Shown here in pieces: positions 26,956 through 35,286 of a DNA stretch of 64,000 nucleotides. Below the pieces are notes generated by a model, which had not been told where the DNA came from, searched no databases, and saw nothing but the letters and a program-made list of their open reading frames with translations. Both the position numbers and the translations under genes were made by a program. Source of the stretch: Butyrivibrio sp. WCD3002 (GTDB lineage: Bacteria > Bacillota > Clostridia > Lachnospirales > Lachnospiraceae); the NCBI RefSeq assembly GCF_000424265.1, contig NZ_AUJO01000007.1, positions 1-64,000 of the forward strand. Direction: 5' to 3'. The number at the start of each line of letters is the position of its first letter. Position 1 is the stretch's first letter.

Positions 26956-27891
26956 TTATTTGGTTGCCATTTTGGAAGTAATCAGTGCATCAGCTTCTCC
27001 CTCTGAATAATCATAATTCTCCATGAGCTCCTCTTTTATGGAATCAGGTGAATCATTATGTTTGACAGCATAGGAAACGAACTTTTCTGCATCTTCTTTT
27101 AATACCTTGGCTCTGACTTCTGCCTGCCATTCTCTTTTCATGACAATCTCTCTATCCCAGGCTTTCATATAGTGTGAACTCACCTCCGATCTGCTTTTGA
27201 CTTCAGATACTATGTTATCAAGTGAAATTACTCTCTCGTTATGATCTGATGGTAGTGTTCCATCTACTATGTATTTTAGCATTTCCTCTAAGGCTTTTCC
27301 ATAAGTCTGATCCTTGGTTATGACATTGTTGTTACCGTAAGCATAGAGAAAAATGTTAAGTCGTCCATCCTCATATTCTTTGTGGGGATGTGTCTTCAAA
27401 TGCATTTTGGCAGCATAGTACATATCACCTGCAAGGAATGGATCATAGGACAAAATGGTCACAGAAACATAATCAGGAAGTTCTCTGTAGTCTGTACTTG
27501 AAGGAAGAGTGCGTTCATCCGACAAGGCAGAGTAATATCGCTGTCTTCTCGGAAGCGATAATCTATCGCTCTCTCGATCCTCAATTTCGAGATCATAAAT
27601 TGTGACACTAAGATCGGATGATTCAGGTACAGGTTTTATCTGAGCATCAAATCGTATGCCGTGCAATCCCCAATCAATTCCAAGAAAAGTTTTTTGAGGT
27701 GTAACTTCGATGTCGGAAATCTCTTGGCCAAGTACCGTTGACAGTATGATTCCGGCAACGGTTTTAGCTCGTTCATTGTCCTCCATTACACTGTCAAAGA
27801 GGAAACCGTTAATGAGATTCATAGATCGAACAGCCTTCTGGGCCTCTTCAAGAGTGATGCGACGCAAGAGCGCCGTTTTGTTGTTTTTCAT
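26956..27891 (-). CDS. Rpn/PD-(D/E)XK nuclease family transposase-like protein
   Basis: A 311-residue protein of the PDDEXK_2/Rpn family, once annotated as transposase but shown in E. coli Rpn proteins to be recombination-promoting DNA endonucleases. The N-terminus has ALLRRITLEEAQKAVRSMNL. The nuclease core lies near residues 70-125: GIRFDAQIK with an acidic residue, then VTIYDLEIEDRES, then LPRRQRYYSAL. The middle (about 140-205) has the SVTILSYDPF and LKTHPHKEYEDG segments common to the family. The C-terminus is helical and charged. AAAGG lies seven bases before the ATG. Such genes are usually multicopy and variable between strains. An XRE regulator gene lies just upstream in the same direction. 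Confidence 0.82.
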   Translation of the reverse strand: MKNNKTALLRRITLEEAQKAVRSMNLINGFLFDSVMEDNERAKTVAGIILSTVLGQEISDIEVTPQKTFLGIDWGLHGIRFDAQIKPVPESSDLSVTIYDLEIEDRESDRLSLPRRQRYYSALSDERTLPSSTDYRELPDYVSVTILSYDPFLAGDMYYAAKMHLKTHPHKEYEDGRLNIFLYAYGNNNVITKDQTYGKALEEMLKYIVDGTLPSDHNERVISLDNIVSEVKSRSEVSSHYMKAWDREIVMKREWQAEVRAKVLKEDAEKFVSYAVKHNDSPDSIKEELMENYDYSEGEADALITSKMATK

Positions 27892-27955
27892 AGAATTCCT
27901 TTCTATACATGCTTCTCCGGGCTTGTAAAAAGGAAAGTGAAATCATATGGAGGAT

Positions 27956-27984
27956 AATTTAGCAGATTAAGAAGGTGCAGTCAA
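27956..27984 (-). promoter_or_regulatory. Promoter of the Rpn-type nuclease gene
   Basis: On the minus strand TTGACT (27984-27979), 17-bp spacer, TAAATT (27961-27956). Confidence 0.7.
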
Positions 27985-27985
27985 T

Positions 27986-28032
27986 AAAAAAGCGTTTTTA
28001 CAGGAATGGGATAATCATTCGTGTAAAAACGC
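27986..28032 (-). terminator. Terminator of the XRE gene, overlapping its stop
   Basis: Perfect 11-bp arms, GCGTTTTTACA (minus strand, 28032-28022) and TGTAAAAACGC (28002-27992), then a T-run opposite 27991-27986. The first arm is coding sequence of the last XRE codons. Confidence 0.85.
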
Positions 28033-28335
28033 ATCAATCACAGTGTTGACAGCCTTCTTTTGGGAATCTGTCAGTACAAGATATTTAGAATTTAAGTCGG
28101 CCAGTTCTTCAGTAATCTGACCCTTTTCTAGCTGTTCTGAATCGCTGAAAAACTCAGCAAGGGTAATGCCAAAAACATCACACATGAGCTCAATTTTATC
28201 AAGACCGGGATATCTGTTATAGGAATACCAGGTAACAAAAGTGGTTTGAGGAATGCCGGTCAATTTGGCGAGTTTGTATACACTCATACCACGTGCTTCT
28301 CGAAGTTCCAAAATTCTGCCAAGGGCATCGAACAT
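28015..28335 (-). CDS. XRE-family helix-turn-helix regulator
   Basis: A 106-residue Cro/C1-type DNA-binding protein. The HTH lies at about residues 6-60 (RILELREARGMSVYKLAKLTGIPQ... with LDKIELMCDVFGITLAEFF), followed by a helical C-terminus. The start at 28335 has GGGAGG seven bases upstream; a longer frame start at 28365 lacks one. It has its own promoter and terminator, so it is not co-transcribed with the Rpn-type gene in the usual case. Its target is unknown; an inverted repeat in its own promoter suggests autoregulation. Confidence 0.88.
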   Translation of the reverse strand: MFDALGRILELREARGMSVYKLAKLTGIPQTTFVTWYSYNRYPGLDKIELMCDVFGITLAEFFSDSEQLEKGQITEELADLNSKYLVLTDSQKKAVNTVIDAFLHE

Positions 28336-28364
28336 AGAAAAACCTCCCAATAGGTTTGTTTGCA

Positions 28365-28393
28365 AATATATTGTGCGATATTAAATATAACAA
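28365..28393 (-). promoter_or_regulatory. Promoter of the XRE gene with an internal inverted repeat
   Basis: On the minus strand TTGTTA (28393-28388), 17-bp spacer, TATATT (28370-28365). Between and over them lies an inverted repeat with outer TTGT/ACAA and inner ATATT/AATAT arms (28371-28393), suited to binding by the HTH protein itself. Confidence 0.6.
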
Positions 28394-28573
28394 TATCATT
28401 TCGCTTTTGCGATAGCATTTTGTATTGTTTACGGGAATTATCACGAATTTAAAAGTTGTGATATTAGAATTTTAATACGCAAATGAGATATGAATAATTC
28501 GCAATGAAGTAGATGTACATTTCAGATACGAATCAATCATAAGGATTAGAATTGCTGCAAAATCACTTTACGG

Positions 28574-28601
28574 AAGGGGCGGACAGATTTGTCCGTCCTT
28601 T
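28574..28601 (+). terminator. Hairpin in the gap upstream of the Uma2 gene (possible terminator)
   Basis: A 12-bp stem (28574-28585 with 28590-28601, two wobble pairs, GATT loop). The sequence after it is CTATTTA, only moderately T-rich. The gap 28394-28719 holds no gene I can support; the hairpin could end a short untranslated RNA starting in 28440-28570. Confidence 0.4.
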
Positions 28602-28611
28602 CTATTTACAA

Positions 28612-28671
28612 AAGTATATAAAAATATATAATAGTATTCAATAAGTATATAATAATATATAAAAGTATTGC
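28612..28671. repeat. AT-rich tandem duplication, 31-bp period
   Basis: AAGTATATAAAAATATATAA at 28612 is repeated with small changes from 28643. It provides several overlapping TATAAT-like hexamers just before the Uma2 gene. Confidence 0.7.
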
Positions 28672-28719
28672 ATGATATGGGCGGAGTTGCAGGAACTCAA
28701 TGCAATACGGGAGGTTTAA

Positions 28720-29295
28720 ATGTCAGCAGTTTGCCGCAGAACAGTCATTGATTATTATGCATTGCCGGGTGAGATCAGGACAGAACTTATCGACGGTGAT
28801 TTTTATGAGGTTCCAAGGAGAGGAACACTGCATCAGGATATTGCATCATATCTTCATATCATAATAGGAAGATATATTTTCGAGCAGGGACTTGATATGA
28901 AATTATACGAGGGATCGGTAAGCGTCATGGTGGCATGTGATGACTACAATATGGTAGAGCCGGACCTGATGATAGTATCCGATAAGAGCATGATAGGCGG
29001 CTTGGAGATATATGGTGCACCGGATTTTATAGCAGAGATTGTATCTGATGCTACCAGAAACAGGGATCTTATTTCCAAGGTAAAGTTATATAGGGATTCC
29101 GGTGTAAAGGAGTATTGGGCAATAGATCCGGCAGCAGGGAATTTATATAAATATATATTTATGGAAGGGACTGATAAGCCGAGGGTTTGTGACTTTTATA
29201 GTTTTATGCCGGTAAGTATATTTGATGACAGGTTTATGGTGGATCTTTCAAAAATAAGGGATATCATTGAAGAACATAACAGGATTCCTGTTTAA
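28720..29295 (+). CDS. Uma2 family (DUF820) putative restriction-type endonuclease
   Basis: A 191-residue protein of the Uma2 family, PD-(D/E)XK fold. Family marks are ELIDGDFYEVPRR (about 25-37), the catalytic-looking Asp82 in VEPDLMIV, Glu106 in APDFIAEIVSDATRNRD, and Lys in SKVKLYRDSGVKEYWAID. GGGAGG precedes the ATG. The biological role of the family is unknown, and the proteins are especially numerous in cyanobacteria. It is the third PD-(D/E)XK-fold gene in the window and a different family from the other two. It stands alone. Confidence 0.88.
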   Translation: MSAVCRRTVIDYYALPGEIRTELIDGDFYEVPRRGTLHQDIASYLHIIIGRYIFEQGLDMKLYEGSVSVMVACDDYNMVEPDLMIVSDKSMIGGLEIYGAPDFIAEIVSDATRNRDLISKVKLYRDSGVKEYWAIDPAAGNLYKYIFMEGTDKPRVCDFYSFMPVSIFDDRFMVDLSKIRDIIEEHNRIPV

Positions 29296-29385
29296 TGATA
29301 GCTTTTATCGGCATCTTTATTATAAAACATGGTGATTAGGGCAAAAATACATATTTTTAAAGACTTTTTTAATTATTCATTTGTT

Positions 29386-29414
29386 TTTACTTATTCTGTG
29401 AGATATCATATAAT
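29386..29414 (+). promoter_or_regulatory. Promoter of the UDPGP-galE unit
   Basis: Good -10 TATAAT at 29409-29414; -35 TTTACT at 29386-29391 with a 17-bp spacer is only a partial match. Confidence 0.55.
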
Positions 29415-29509
29415 AGGTTTTCAAATAGAAATAACACTCTACAGATATACTTATATAGATAGGGCATAACCTTAGCCTGTAGACTGTAATAAGTAAAAGG
29501 AGAAAAAAT

Positions 29510-30736
29510 ATGACTTTAGAAGAAGCAAAAAAGAAGCTGGAAGCGAACGGACAGATGCATGTCCTTAAGTACTATGACGAGCTTTCAGGCTCAGAGCAGG
29601 AAGCTCTGCTCCAGCAGATCGATGAGACAGATTTCGAGGTCCTTAAGAATGCCAAGAATCTTGGTAAGGGCTCAGTGAGAGGTAAATTCGAGCCTCTTGC
29701 ATGCATGCAGCTCTCAGAGATCGAGAAGAGAAAAGATGAGTTTAACGCTATCGGTACAGAGGCTATCAAACAGGGTAAAGTTGCAGCATGCCTTCTTGCC
29801 GGCGGTATGGGAACAAGACTTGGTTCTGATGACCCCAAGGGAATGTACAACATCGGACTTACCAAGGAAGTATTCATTTTCCAGCGTATCATCGAGAATC
29901 TTAAGGATGTTGTTGATGCAACAGGTACATGGATTCATCTTTTCATCATGACAAGTGAGAAGAACCACGAGAAGACAGTTAAGTTCCTCACTGAGAAGAA
30001 CTTCTTTGGATATAATGCAGAAAAGGTTACCTTCTTCAAGCAGGATATGGCTCCTGCATCAGATTATGAAGGTAAGGTATATATGGAAGAGAAGGGACGT
30101 ATCTCCACATCTCCTAACGGAAATGCAGGATGGTTTTCTTCTATGATAAAGGCTGGTCTTGATAAGACTCTTCATGCTGAGGGCATTGAGTGGGTTAATA
30201 TCTTCGCAGTTGATAACGTACTTCAGAGAATATGCGATCCCTGCTTCGTTGGTGCTACAATCGCACAGAAGGCAGAGGTTGGTGCTAAGGTTGTTAAGAA
30301 GAACGCTCCCGATGAGGGTGTTGGTGTTATGTGTCTTGAGGATGGCAGACCTTCCATCGTTGAGTACTATGAGCTTACTCAGGAGATGATGGATGCTAAG
30401 GACGAGGCAGGAGAGCCTGCTTACAACTATGGTGTTATCCTTAACTACCTCTTCAACGTACCTGCACTTGAGCGTATTGCCAAGAACGAGCTTCCTCTTC
30501 ACGTAGTTGAGAAGAAGATTCCTTATATAAATGAGAACGGAGAGCTTATTAAGCCCGAGACTCCTAACGGATGCAAGTTTGAGCAGCTGGTTCTTGATAT
30601 GATCCACGAGCTTGCAAGCTGTGTTCCTTACGAGGTTGTTCGTGAGTATGAGTTCGCGCCTATCAAGAACAAGACTGGTAAGGATTCAGTTGAGTCTGCA
30701 AGAGAGCTCTGCAAGAAGAACGGAATTGAACTTTAA
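29510..30736 (+). CDS. UDPGP-family uridylyltransferase (UDP-sugar pyrophosphorylase)
   Basis: A 408-residue enzyme of the UDPGP type 1 family, otherwise best known from eukaryotic UDP-glucose and UDP-GlcNAc pyrophosphorylases. It makes a UDP-sugar from UTP and a sugar 1-phosphate. The nucleotide-binding loop [25 protein letters not shown] segment begins near residue 96. Other marks are PNGNAGWF (about 202-209) and VFAVDN-like NIFAVDNVL (about 232-240). The substrate may be glucose 1-phosphate or N-acetylglucosamine 1-phosphate; galE directly downstream (26 bp) favours glucose or galactose chemistry. AAAAGGAG precedes the ATG. It is not the usual bacterial GalU. Confidence 0.87.
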   Translation: MTLEEAKKKLEANGQMHVLKYYDELSGSEQEALLQQIDETDFEVLKNAKNLGKGSVRGKFEPLACMQLSEIEKRKDEFNAIGTEAIKQGKVAACLLAGGMGTRLGSDDPKGMYNIGLTKEVFIFQRIIENLKDVVDATGTWIHLFIMTSEKNHEKTVKFLTEKNFFGYNAEKVTFFKQDMAPASDYEGKVYMEEKGRISTSPNGNAGWFSSMIKAGLDKTLHAEGIEWVNIFAVDNVLQRICDPCFVGATIAQKAEVGAKVVKKNAPDEGVGVMCLEDGRPSIVEYYELTQEMMDAKDEAGEPAYNYGVILNYLFNVPALERIAKNELPLHVVEKKIPYINENGELIKPETPNGCKFEQLVLDMIHELASCVPYEVVREYEFAPIKNKTGKDSVESARELCKKNGIEL

Positions 30737-30762
30737 TTGAGGGTATTTTGGGAGGACAAAGA

Positions 30763-31779
30763 ATGGCTATTTTAGTAACAGGTGGTGCCGGATACATTGG
30801 CAGCCACACAGTAGTAGAACTTCAGAATGCTGGATATGATGTAGTAGTAATGGATAACCTCGCTAACGCAAGTGAGAAGGTTCTTGGCCGTGTTGAGGCT
30901 ATCACAGGCAAGAAGGTTCCTTTCTACAAGGCAGATATCCGCGACAGAGAAGGCCTTGAGGAGATCTTTACAAAGGAAAAGATTGACAGCGTTATTCATT
31001 TTGCAGGCCTTAAGGCTGTTGGTGAGTCAGTTCAGAAGCCTTGGGAGTACTATGATAACAACATCACAGGAACACTTACTCTTGTTGATGTAATGAGAAA
31101 GCATGGATGCAAGAATATCATTTTCTCATCATCTGCAACAGTATATGGTAATCCTGCATTTATTCCGATCACTGAGGAGTGCCCTAAGGGACAGTGCACC
31201 AATCCTTATGGTTGGACCAAGTCAATGCTTGAGCAGGTTCTTACAGATATTCAGTTTGCTGATAAGGAGTGGAATGTAGTTCTTCTTAGATACTTCAATC
31301 CTATCGGAGCTCACAAGAGCGGTACTATAGGTGAGAACCCCAATGGTATCCCCAACAACCTTATGCCTTACATCACACAGGTTGCTGTCGGAAGACTTCC
31401 TAAGCTCAACGTATTTGGTAATGACTACGATACACCCGATGGAACAGGTGTCCGCGATTACATTCACGTAGTAGACCTTGCTGTTGGTCACGTTAAGGCT
31501 CTTAAGAAGCTTGAGCCCGGGAGCGGACTTAACATCTATAACCTTGGAACAGGCGTAGGCTACAGCGTTCTTGATATCGTTAAGAATTTCGAGGAAGCTA
31601 ACGGCGTTAAGATTCCTTACGAGATTCAGCCCAGACGTGCAGGAGATATCGCTACATGCTACTCAAATGCAGATAAGGCTGAAAAAGAGCTCGGCTGGAA
31701 GGCAGAGAACGGAATCCGTGAGATGTGTGAAGATTCCTGGAGATGGCAGAGCCAGAATCCCAACGGATATGAGGAATAA
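30763..31779 (+). CDS. galE: UDP-glucose 4-epimerase
   Basis: NAD-dependent short-chain dehydrogenase of 338 residues that interconverts UDP-glucose and UDP-galactose. It has the [12 protein letters not shown]-binding loop at the N-terminus, the catalytic Tyr149-x3-Lys153 pair (YGWTK), the upstream SSSATVYG serine segment, and the C-terminal RRAGDIA motif. GGGAGGA precedes the ATG at 30763; an upstream TTG is not needed. It is co-transcribed with the UDPGP gene, giving a two-step supply of UDP-galactose for the Leloir pathway or for surface polysaccharide. Confidence 0.96.
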   Translation: MAILVTGGAGYIGSHTVVELQNAGYDVVVMDNLANASEKVLGRVEAITGKKVPFYKADIRDREGLEEIFTKEKIDSVIHFAGLKAVGESVQKPWEYYDNNITGTLTLVDVMRKHGCKNIIFSSSATVYGNPAFIPITEECPKGQCTNPYGWTKSMLEQVLTDIQFADKEWNVVLLRYFNPIGAHKSGTIGENPNGIPNNLMPYITQVAVGRLPKLNVFGNDYDTPDGTGVRDYIHVVDLAVGHVKALKKLEPGSGLNIYNLGTGVGYSVLDIVKNFEEANGVKIPYEIQPRRAGDIATCYSNADKAEKELGWKAENGIREMCEDSWRWQSQNPNGYEE

Positions 31780-31788
31780 TTGTAACCT

Positions 31789-32067
31789 ATGTTTAGATTA
31801 TGGATCAGACTGATTAACGACAATCACCTTATAAAGGATATGACTGTCGAAGATAACACCATGGATACACGGACCCATAAAGTGAAAAATGCTTTGGAGA
31901 AAGCCTGCTATGAGTTTGACCTTAGTAAGCCCATATGGCTTAAGTCAACTGTGCATGATTTTCAGCTGCACAGCAAATGCAGATTTACAAAGGATGCATT
32001 TATTGAAGAAGTACCCTTTGATTACATGGAGATTCAGGTAATAGAGGAAGATGACTTCTATTATTGA
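31789..32067 (+). CDS. Small conserved hypothetical protein
   Basis: A 92-residue acidic-ended protein that I do not recognise. It begins MFRLWIRLINDNHLIKDMTV and ends with a DYMEIQVIEEDDFYY tail. There is no signal peptide or membrane helix. It lies 9 bp after galE and is followed by a strong terminator, so it is probably the third gene of that operon. The start lacks a clear ribosome binding site; a later ATG at 31861 is possible. Sequence content looks coding. Function unknown. Confidence 0.7.
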   Translation: MFRLWIRLINDNHLIKDMTVEDNTMDTRTHKVKNALEKACYEFDLSKPIWLKSTVHDFQLHSKCRFTKDAFIEEVPFDYMEIQVIEEDDFYY

Positions 32068-32104
32068 TATCGCAGAATAACGCATAAATACTGACAAAAC
32101 ACAC

Positions 32105-32168
32105 AAATATTTCCCAGAACTGAGATTGAACATTATGTTTAAATTTAGTTTTGGGAAATATTTTTTTG
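32105..32168 (+). terminator. Terminator of the UDPGP-galE operon
   Basis: Perfect 12-bp arms AAATATTTCCCA (32105-32116) and TGGGAAATATTT (32152-32163), extended by partial pairing inside, then a run of T. The loop is long (about 35 nt). Confidence 0.82.
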
Positions 32169-32177
32169 ATACTTTTA

Positions 32178-32208
32178 TCACAATTTAGTCACAATCTCTG
32201 CCTATACT
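32178..32208 (+). promoter_or_regulatory. htrA promoter with an 11-bp direct repeat (response-regulator-type box)
   Basis: TCACAAT at 32178-32184 and again at 32189-32195, an 11-bp (one helical turn) spacing typical of OmpR/PhoB-family activators. They cover the -35 position of TATACT (-10) at 32203-32208. A stress-responsive two-component system activating this protease gene is the natural inference; none is encoded here. Confidence 0.5.
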
Positions 32209-32285
32209 GATAACATACAAGAAAAAGAAAGGCAAAACGGATCACATAAAAACAATAATTTATCAAAGAAAAGAGGTAATGAACC

Positions 32286-34097
32286 ATGTTTGATAATGAA
32301 AATACTAACGATCAGCAGATGGGCACAAATTCATCTGAGCCTGCAAACAACACAAGTTACGGCCAGAGCAATAATGGCAGTTTCTCAGGAAGTTCCTATA
32401 ACGGAGCACCTTCCGGAAACTATAATTCAGGAAGCTATAACTCCGGCAACTATAATTCAGGCAGCTACAGCCAAGGAACCATGAACGGAAATTACGGTTC
32501 AGCTAATCCCGGAACACCGAATTATACAACAGGCGGTCAGGGAAGCTATAACGGCGGATCCTATGGCACATACCAGTATGGCAGCTATCAGCCCGTAGGC
32601 GGAGCACAGCCTCCAAGAAAAGGCGGAAAGGGTAAGAAAGCAGCCATCGTAATCGCAGCAACACTTATTCTTGCACTTGGACTTGGTGCCGGATATTACA
32701 GCATGACAAGGATCAGCGATAAGCTCATTGAAGCTAAGGGCGATGAAGATGATGATGAGATCGCTTCAGCAGATGAGACAAACGAAGATGTTATTGAAGA
32801 TGCTGATGAGGATGCAGCAGATGCTTCTGAGGAAGATGCTGATGTTATAGGTGATTCCGGAGACACAGGAATCGCTTCAACCGGTGTAGTATCAGATTCT
32901 GCGATCATTACAACAGATGTTACTCAGGTGGTTGCAAAGGCAATGCCTGCAATGGTATCCATCAATAACAACTACACTCAGTCAATGTCTTATTTTGGAC
33001 AGAAGTACAGCCAGGAGCTTACAGCATCAGGATCAGGCTTCATAGTTGGTACAAATGATACAGAGCTTCTCATAGCAACAAACTATCATGTAATTGAAGG
33101 TGCAGACACACTTGAGGTTCAGTTTGTAAATGAGAAAACTGCAAATGCTGAGGTTAAAGGTACTGATGCAAATATGGATCTTGCTGTAATAGCAGTAAGA
33201 CTTGAGGATCTTGAAAGTGATACAAAATCTGCTATAGCAATTGCTGAGCTTGGCGATTCAGATTCTCTGGTACTCGGCGAACCCGCTATCGCTATAGGTA
33301 ATGCACTTGGCTATGGTCAGTCTGTAACTACAGGTGTTATAAGTGCAATTAACCGTGTTATCCAGTTGGATGATTCTAAAGAAGGCACATTTATCCAGAC
33401 CAATGCCGAGATCAATCCCGGTAACTCAGGCGGAGCACTTCTCAATATCAAAGGTGAGGTAGTAGGAATTAACTCAAACAAGATCGGCGGCGATACTGTA
33501 GAGGGTATGGGATATGCTATTCCGATTTCTACAGCAAAGCCTATCATTGAGCAGCTTATGACAGAGAAGACCCGTGCAAAGGTTGATGAGGATTCAAGAG
33601 GATACATCGGAATTTCAGGTGTCAGTGTTACATCAGAGGTTTCACAGATGTACGGACTTCCTTTAGGAGTTTATGTTGCAGCAGTTTCTGAGGATGGTGG
33701 TGCTAAGGCAGCAGGCATTGCAGAGGGCGATATCATTACCAAGTTTGATGGAAAAGAGATTTCATCAATGGCGGATCTTCAGAACAGACTTGCATATTAT
33801 GAAGCAGGAGAGGTTGTAACAGTTACAATAGAAAGACAGTCATCCGGCGGATATCAGGAGCAGGAGGTTCAGGTAACTCTCGGAACAAAGCAGACTGTAG
33901 AGGATGCTAATCAGAATGGAACTGAGGGTAAGACCTATGACGGAGAGCCCAAAGAGGATGCAATACCTGAGGATGGCCAGAATAATGAAGGTGGCCAGAA
34001 CGGTGAAGGCGGTCAGAACGGTGAAGATGGCATGAACGGCGGAGATTTCGATATGTTTGAAAATCCCTTCGGCTTCCAGTTTAACTTTGGTAACTAA
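32286..34097 (+). CDS. HtrA/DegP-like membrane-anchored serine protease with PDZ domain
   Basis: A 603-residue envelope protease that degrades or refolds damaged exported proteins. Residues 1-110 are cytosolic and low-complexity, rich in Ser, Gly, Asn and Tyr, with NSGSYNSGNYNSGSY repeats. One membrane helix lies at about 119-138. An acidic linker (about 150-195) leads to the trypsin-like domain with the full triad His268 (TNYHVIEG), Asp298 (NMDLAVIAV) and Ser381 (NPGNSGGAL), then a PDZ domain (about 435-535). The C-terminal tail is Gly/Asn/Glu-rich (NEGGQNGEGGQNGEDG) and ends in an aromatic FGFQFNFGN. AGAGGT precedes the ATG. The N-terminal repeat region is longer than in most HtrA proteins. 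Confidence 0.93.
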   Translation: MFDNENTNDQQMGTNSSEPANNTSYGQSNNGSFSGSSYNGAPSGNYNSGSYNSGNYNSGSYSQGTMNGNYGSANPGTPNYTTGGQGSYNGGSYGTYQYGSYQPVGGAQPPRKGGKGKKAAIVIAATLILALGLGAGYYSMTRISDKLIEAKGDEDDDEIASADETNEDVIEDADEDAADASEEDADVIGDSGDTGIASTGVVSDSAIITTDVTQVVAKAMPAMVSINNNYTQSMSYFGQKYSQELTASGSGFIVGTNDTELLIATNYHVIEGADTLEVQFVNEKTANAEVKGTDANMDLAVIAVRLEDLESDTKSAIAIAELGDSDSLVLGEPAIAIGNALGYGQSVTTGVISAINRVIQLDDSKEGTFIQTNAEINPGNSGGALLNIKGEVVGINSNKIGGDTVEGMGYAIPISTAKPIIEQLMTEKTRAKVDEDSRGYIGISGVSVTSEVSQMYGLPLGVYVAAVSEDGGAKAAGIAEGDIITKFDGKEISSMADLQNRLAYYEAGEVVTVTIERQSSGGYQEQEVQVTLGTKQTVEDANQNGTEGKTYDGEPKEDAIPEDGQNNEGGQNGEGGQNGEDGMNGGDFDMFENPFGFQFNFGN

Positions 34098-34132
34098 TTG
34101 ATAATTGAATCCCCAAAATAAGAAAATATCAG

Positions 34133-34168
34133 AATGCCCCACTACAGTGCATGTAGCGGGGCATTTGA
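34133..34168 (+). terminator. Intrinsic terminator of htrA
   Basis: Stem AATGCCCC (34133-34140) with GGGGCATT (34158-34165), extended by CTACA/TGTAG, then T-rich. Confidence 0.85.
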
Positions 34169-34259
34169 CTTAATTAAAATTTAATACACATTGAAGCGCA
34201 TTTGATGTACACTTAAATTGAATTAATGCGATTAAATCGAAGCGGGAAGTAATTTTGAG

Positions 34260-34649
34260 ATGATAGAAAGTTACGAATACAATAAAGAGCACAACACGAT
34301 GAATCCGAGAGTTGCTTTTGCAACAGCTGCATTTATCATTAGTTTGATATCGGCAGCACTTTTACTCAGTGTATATTTTGCTATAATTCTGGGCGGAATC
34401 GCTATCGTGATGGCACTTCTATCAAGAGACTCTTCCGGAAAGCTCCTTCCTCAGGCCAGAAGGGCGATAATTTTTGGCTCGGTAGGGCTTATAGGCGGGT
34501 ATTTTTTACTGGTTCAGGCAGTTATTTCCATGTTTGTGGATCCTGAAGTAAGGGCCCTGGTTAACCAGTATTCACTTGCTATCAGTGGCGAGAGTTTCGA
34601 TGATACTATTCAGGATTTGGAGAATAGTTTAGGAATTAAATTTGATTAA
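34260..34649 (+). CDS. Small membrane protein of unknown function
   Basis: A 129-residue protein with two or three hydrophobic helices (about 18-58 and 69-92), the layout of DUF4190-like small membrane proteins. The C-terminal part (about 93-129) is acidic and soluble. A second ATG at 34299 would remove the polar N-terminus; GGGAAG upstream supports 34260 weakly. It is followed after 85 bp by the HExxH protein. Function unknown. Confidence 0.75.
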   Translation: MIESYEYNKEHNTMNPRVAFATAAFIISLISAALLLSVYFAIILGGIAIVMALLSRDSSGKLLPQARRAIIFGSVGLIGGYFLLVQAVISMFVDPEVRALVNQYSLAISGESFDDTIQDLENSLGIKFD

Positions 34650-34734
34650 GTTTTGACGGAGATTGGCAGAGTGGGGGACTGCATAGGTACAGCTTTCTAG
34701 AGCCGCAGGATATATAGCGGAGGAAGGAGTGCTT

Positions 34735-35256
34735 ATGAGTGGAATAGGTGCAATAGGATTTGGCGGCGGATACGTGCCGGGCTTTGGCTATCCCATGGGA
34801 ATAGGCGGAGGAACCGGAGCTTCATCAGTGGGGGCTGAATCCAAGATTACTCTAAATCCCGGTGAAAGTGTTGAGAAGAGACCGGGGCTTAGATCTTCAC
34901 CGGCAGAATGTGAGACCTGTAAAAACCGTAAATATCAGGACGGTTCTGATGAGATGGTCTCATTTAAATCGGCTGCCCATATTTCTCCTGAGGCTGCGCC
35001 TTCAAGGGTAAGAGCCCATGAGCAGGAGCATGTTTCCAATGCTTTTAAGAAGGCATCAGAGGGTGACGGTAAAGTCATCCAGGCTTCTGTAAAGCTTACT
35101 ACTGCTGTGTGTCCTGAGTGTGGCAGGACATACGTTTCAGGCGGTTTGACCACAACACAGATTATGTATAAGAATGAGGACAATCCTTACCAGAAAAATA
35201 GGAAAGGTGCAGATGCGGCAGGTCTCGTAGGTGCCAATTTTGATGCAGGTGTTTAA
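34735..35256 (+). CDS. Putative zinc metalloprotease-like protein (HExxH, two CxxC)
   Basis: A 173-residue protein with a Gly-rich N-terminus (GFGGGYVPGFGYPMGIGGG), then Cys59-x2-Cys62, then His95-Glu-x2-His99 in RVRAHEQEHVSNA, then Cys126-x2-Cys129. HExxH is a zinc-protease motif, and the RAHEQEH form resembles SprA-related putative metalloproteases. The two CxxC pairs could form a zinc ribbon around it. There is no signal peptide, so cytosolic action or non-classical export is implied. ATG at 34735 is chosen because AAGGAG lies five bases upstream. Its neighbours are two membrane proteins of unknown function. Activity is an inference from the motif only. Confidence 0.72.
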   Translation: MSGIGAIGFGGGYVPGFGYPMGIGGGTGASSVGAESKITLNPGESVEKRPGLRSSPAECETCKNRKYQDGSDEMVSFKSAAHISPEAAPSRVRAHEQEHVSNAFKKASEGDGKVIQASVKLTTAVCPECGRTYVSGGLTTTQIMYKNEDNPYQKNRKGADAAGLVGANFDAGV

Positions 35257-35286
35257 AGCATTGGGATTGTCTGTGGAAAGGAATAT

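Noticed and set aside
26956..27891. Classical DDE transposase of an insertion sequence
   Set aside because: The sequence has the PD-(D/E)XK pattern of Rpn proteins, not a DDE triad, and no terminal inverted repeats or target duplication flank it.
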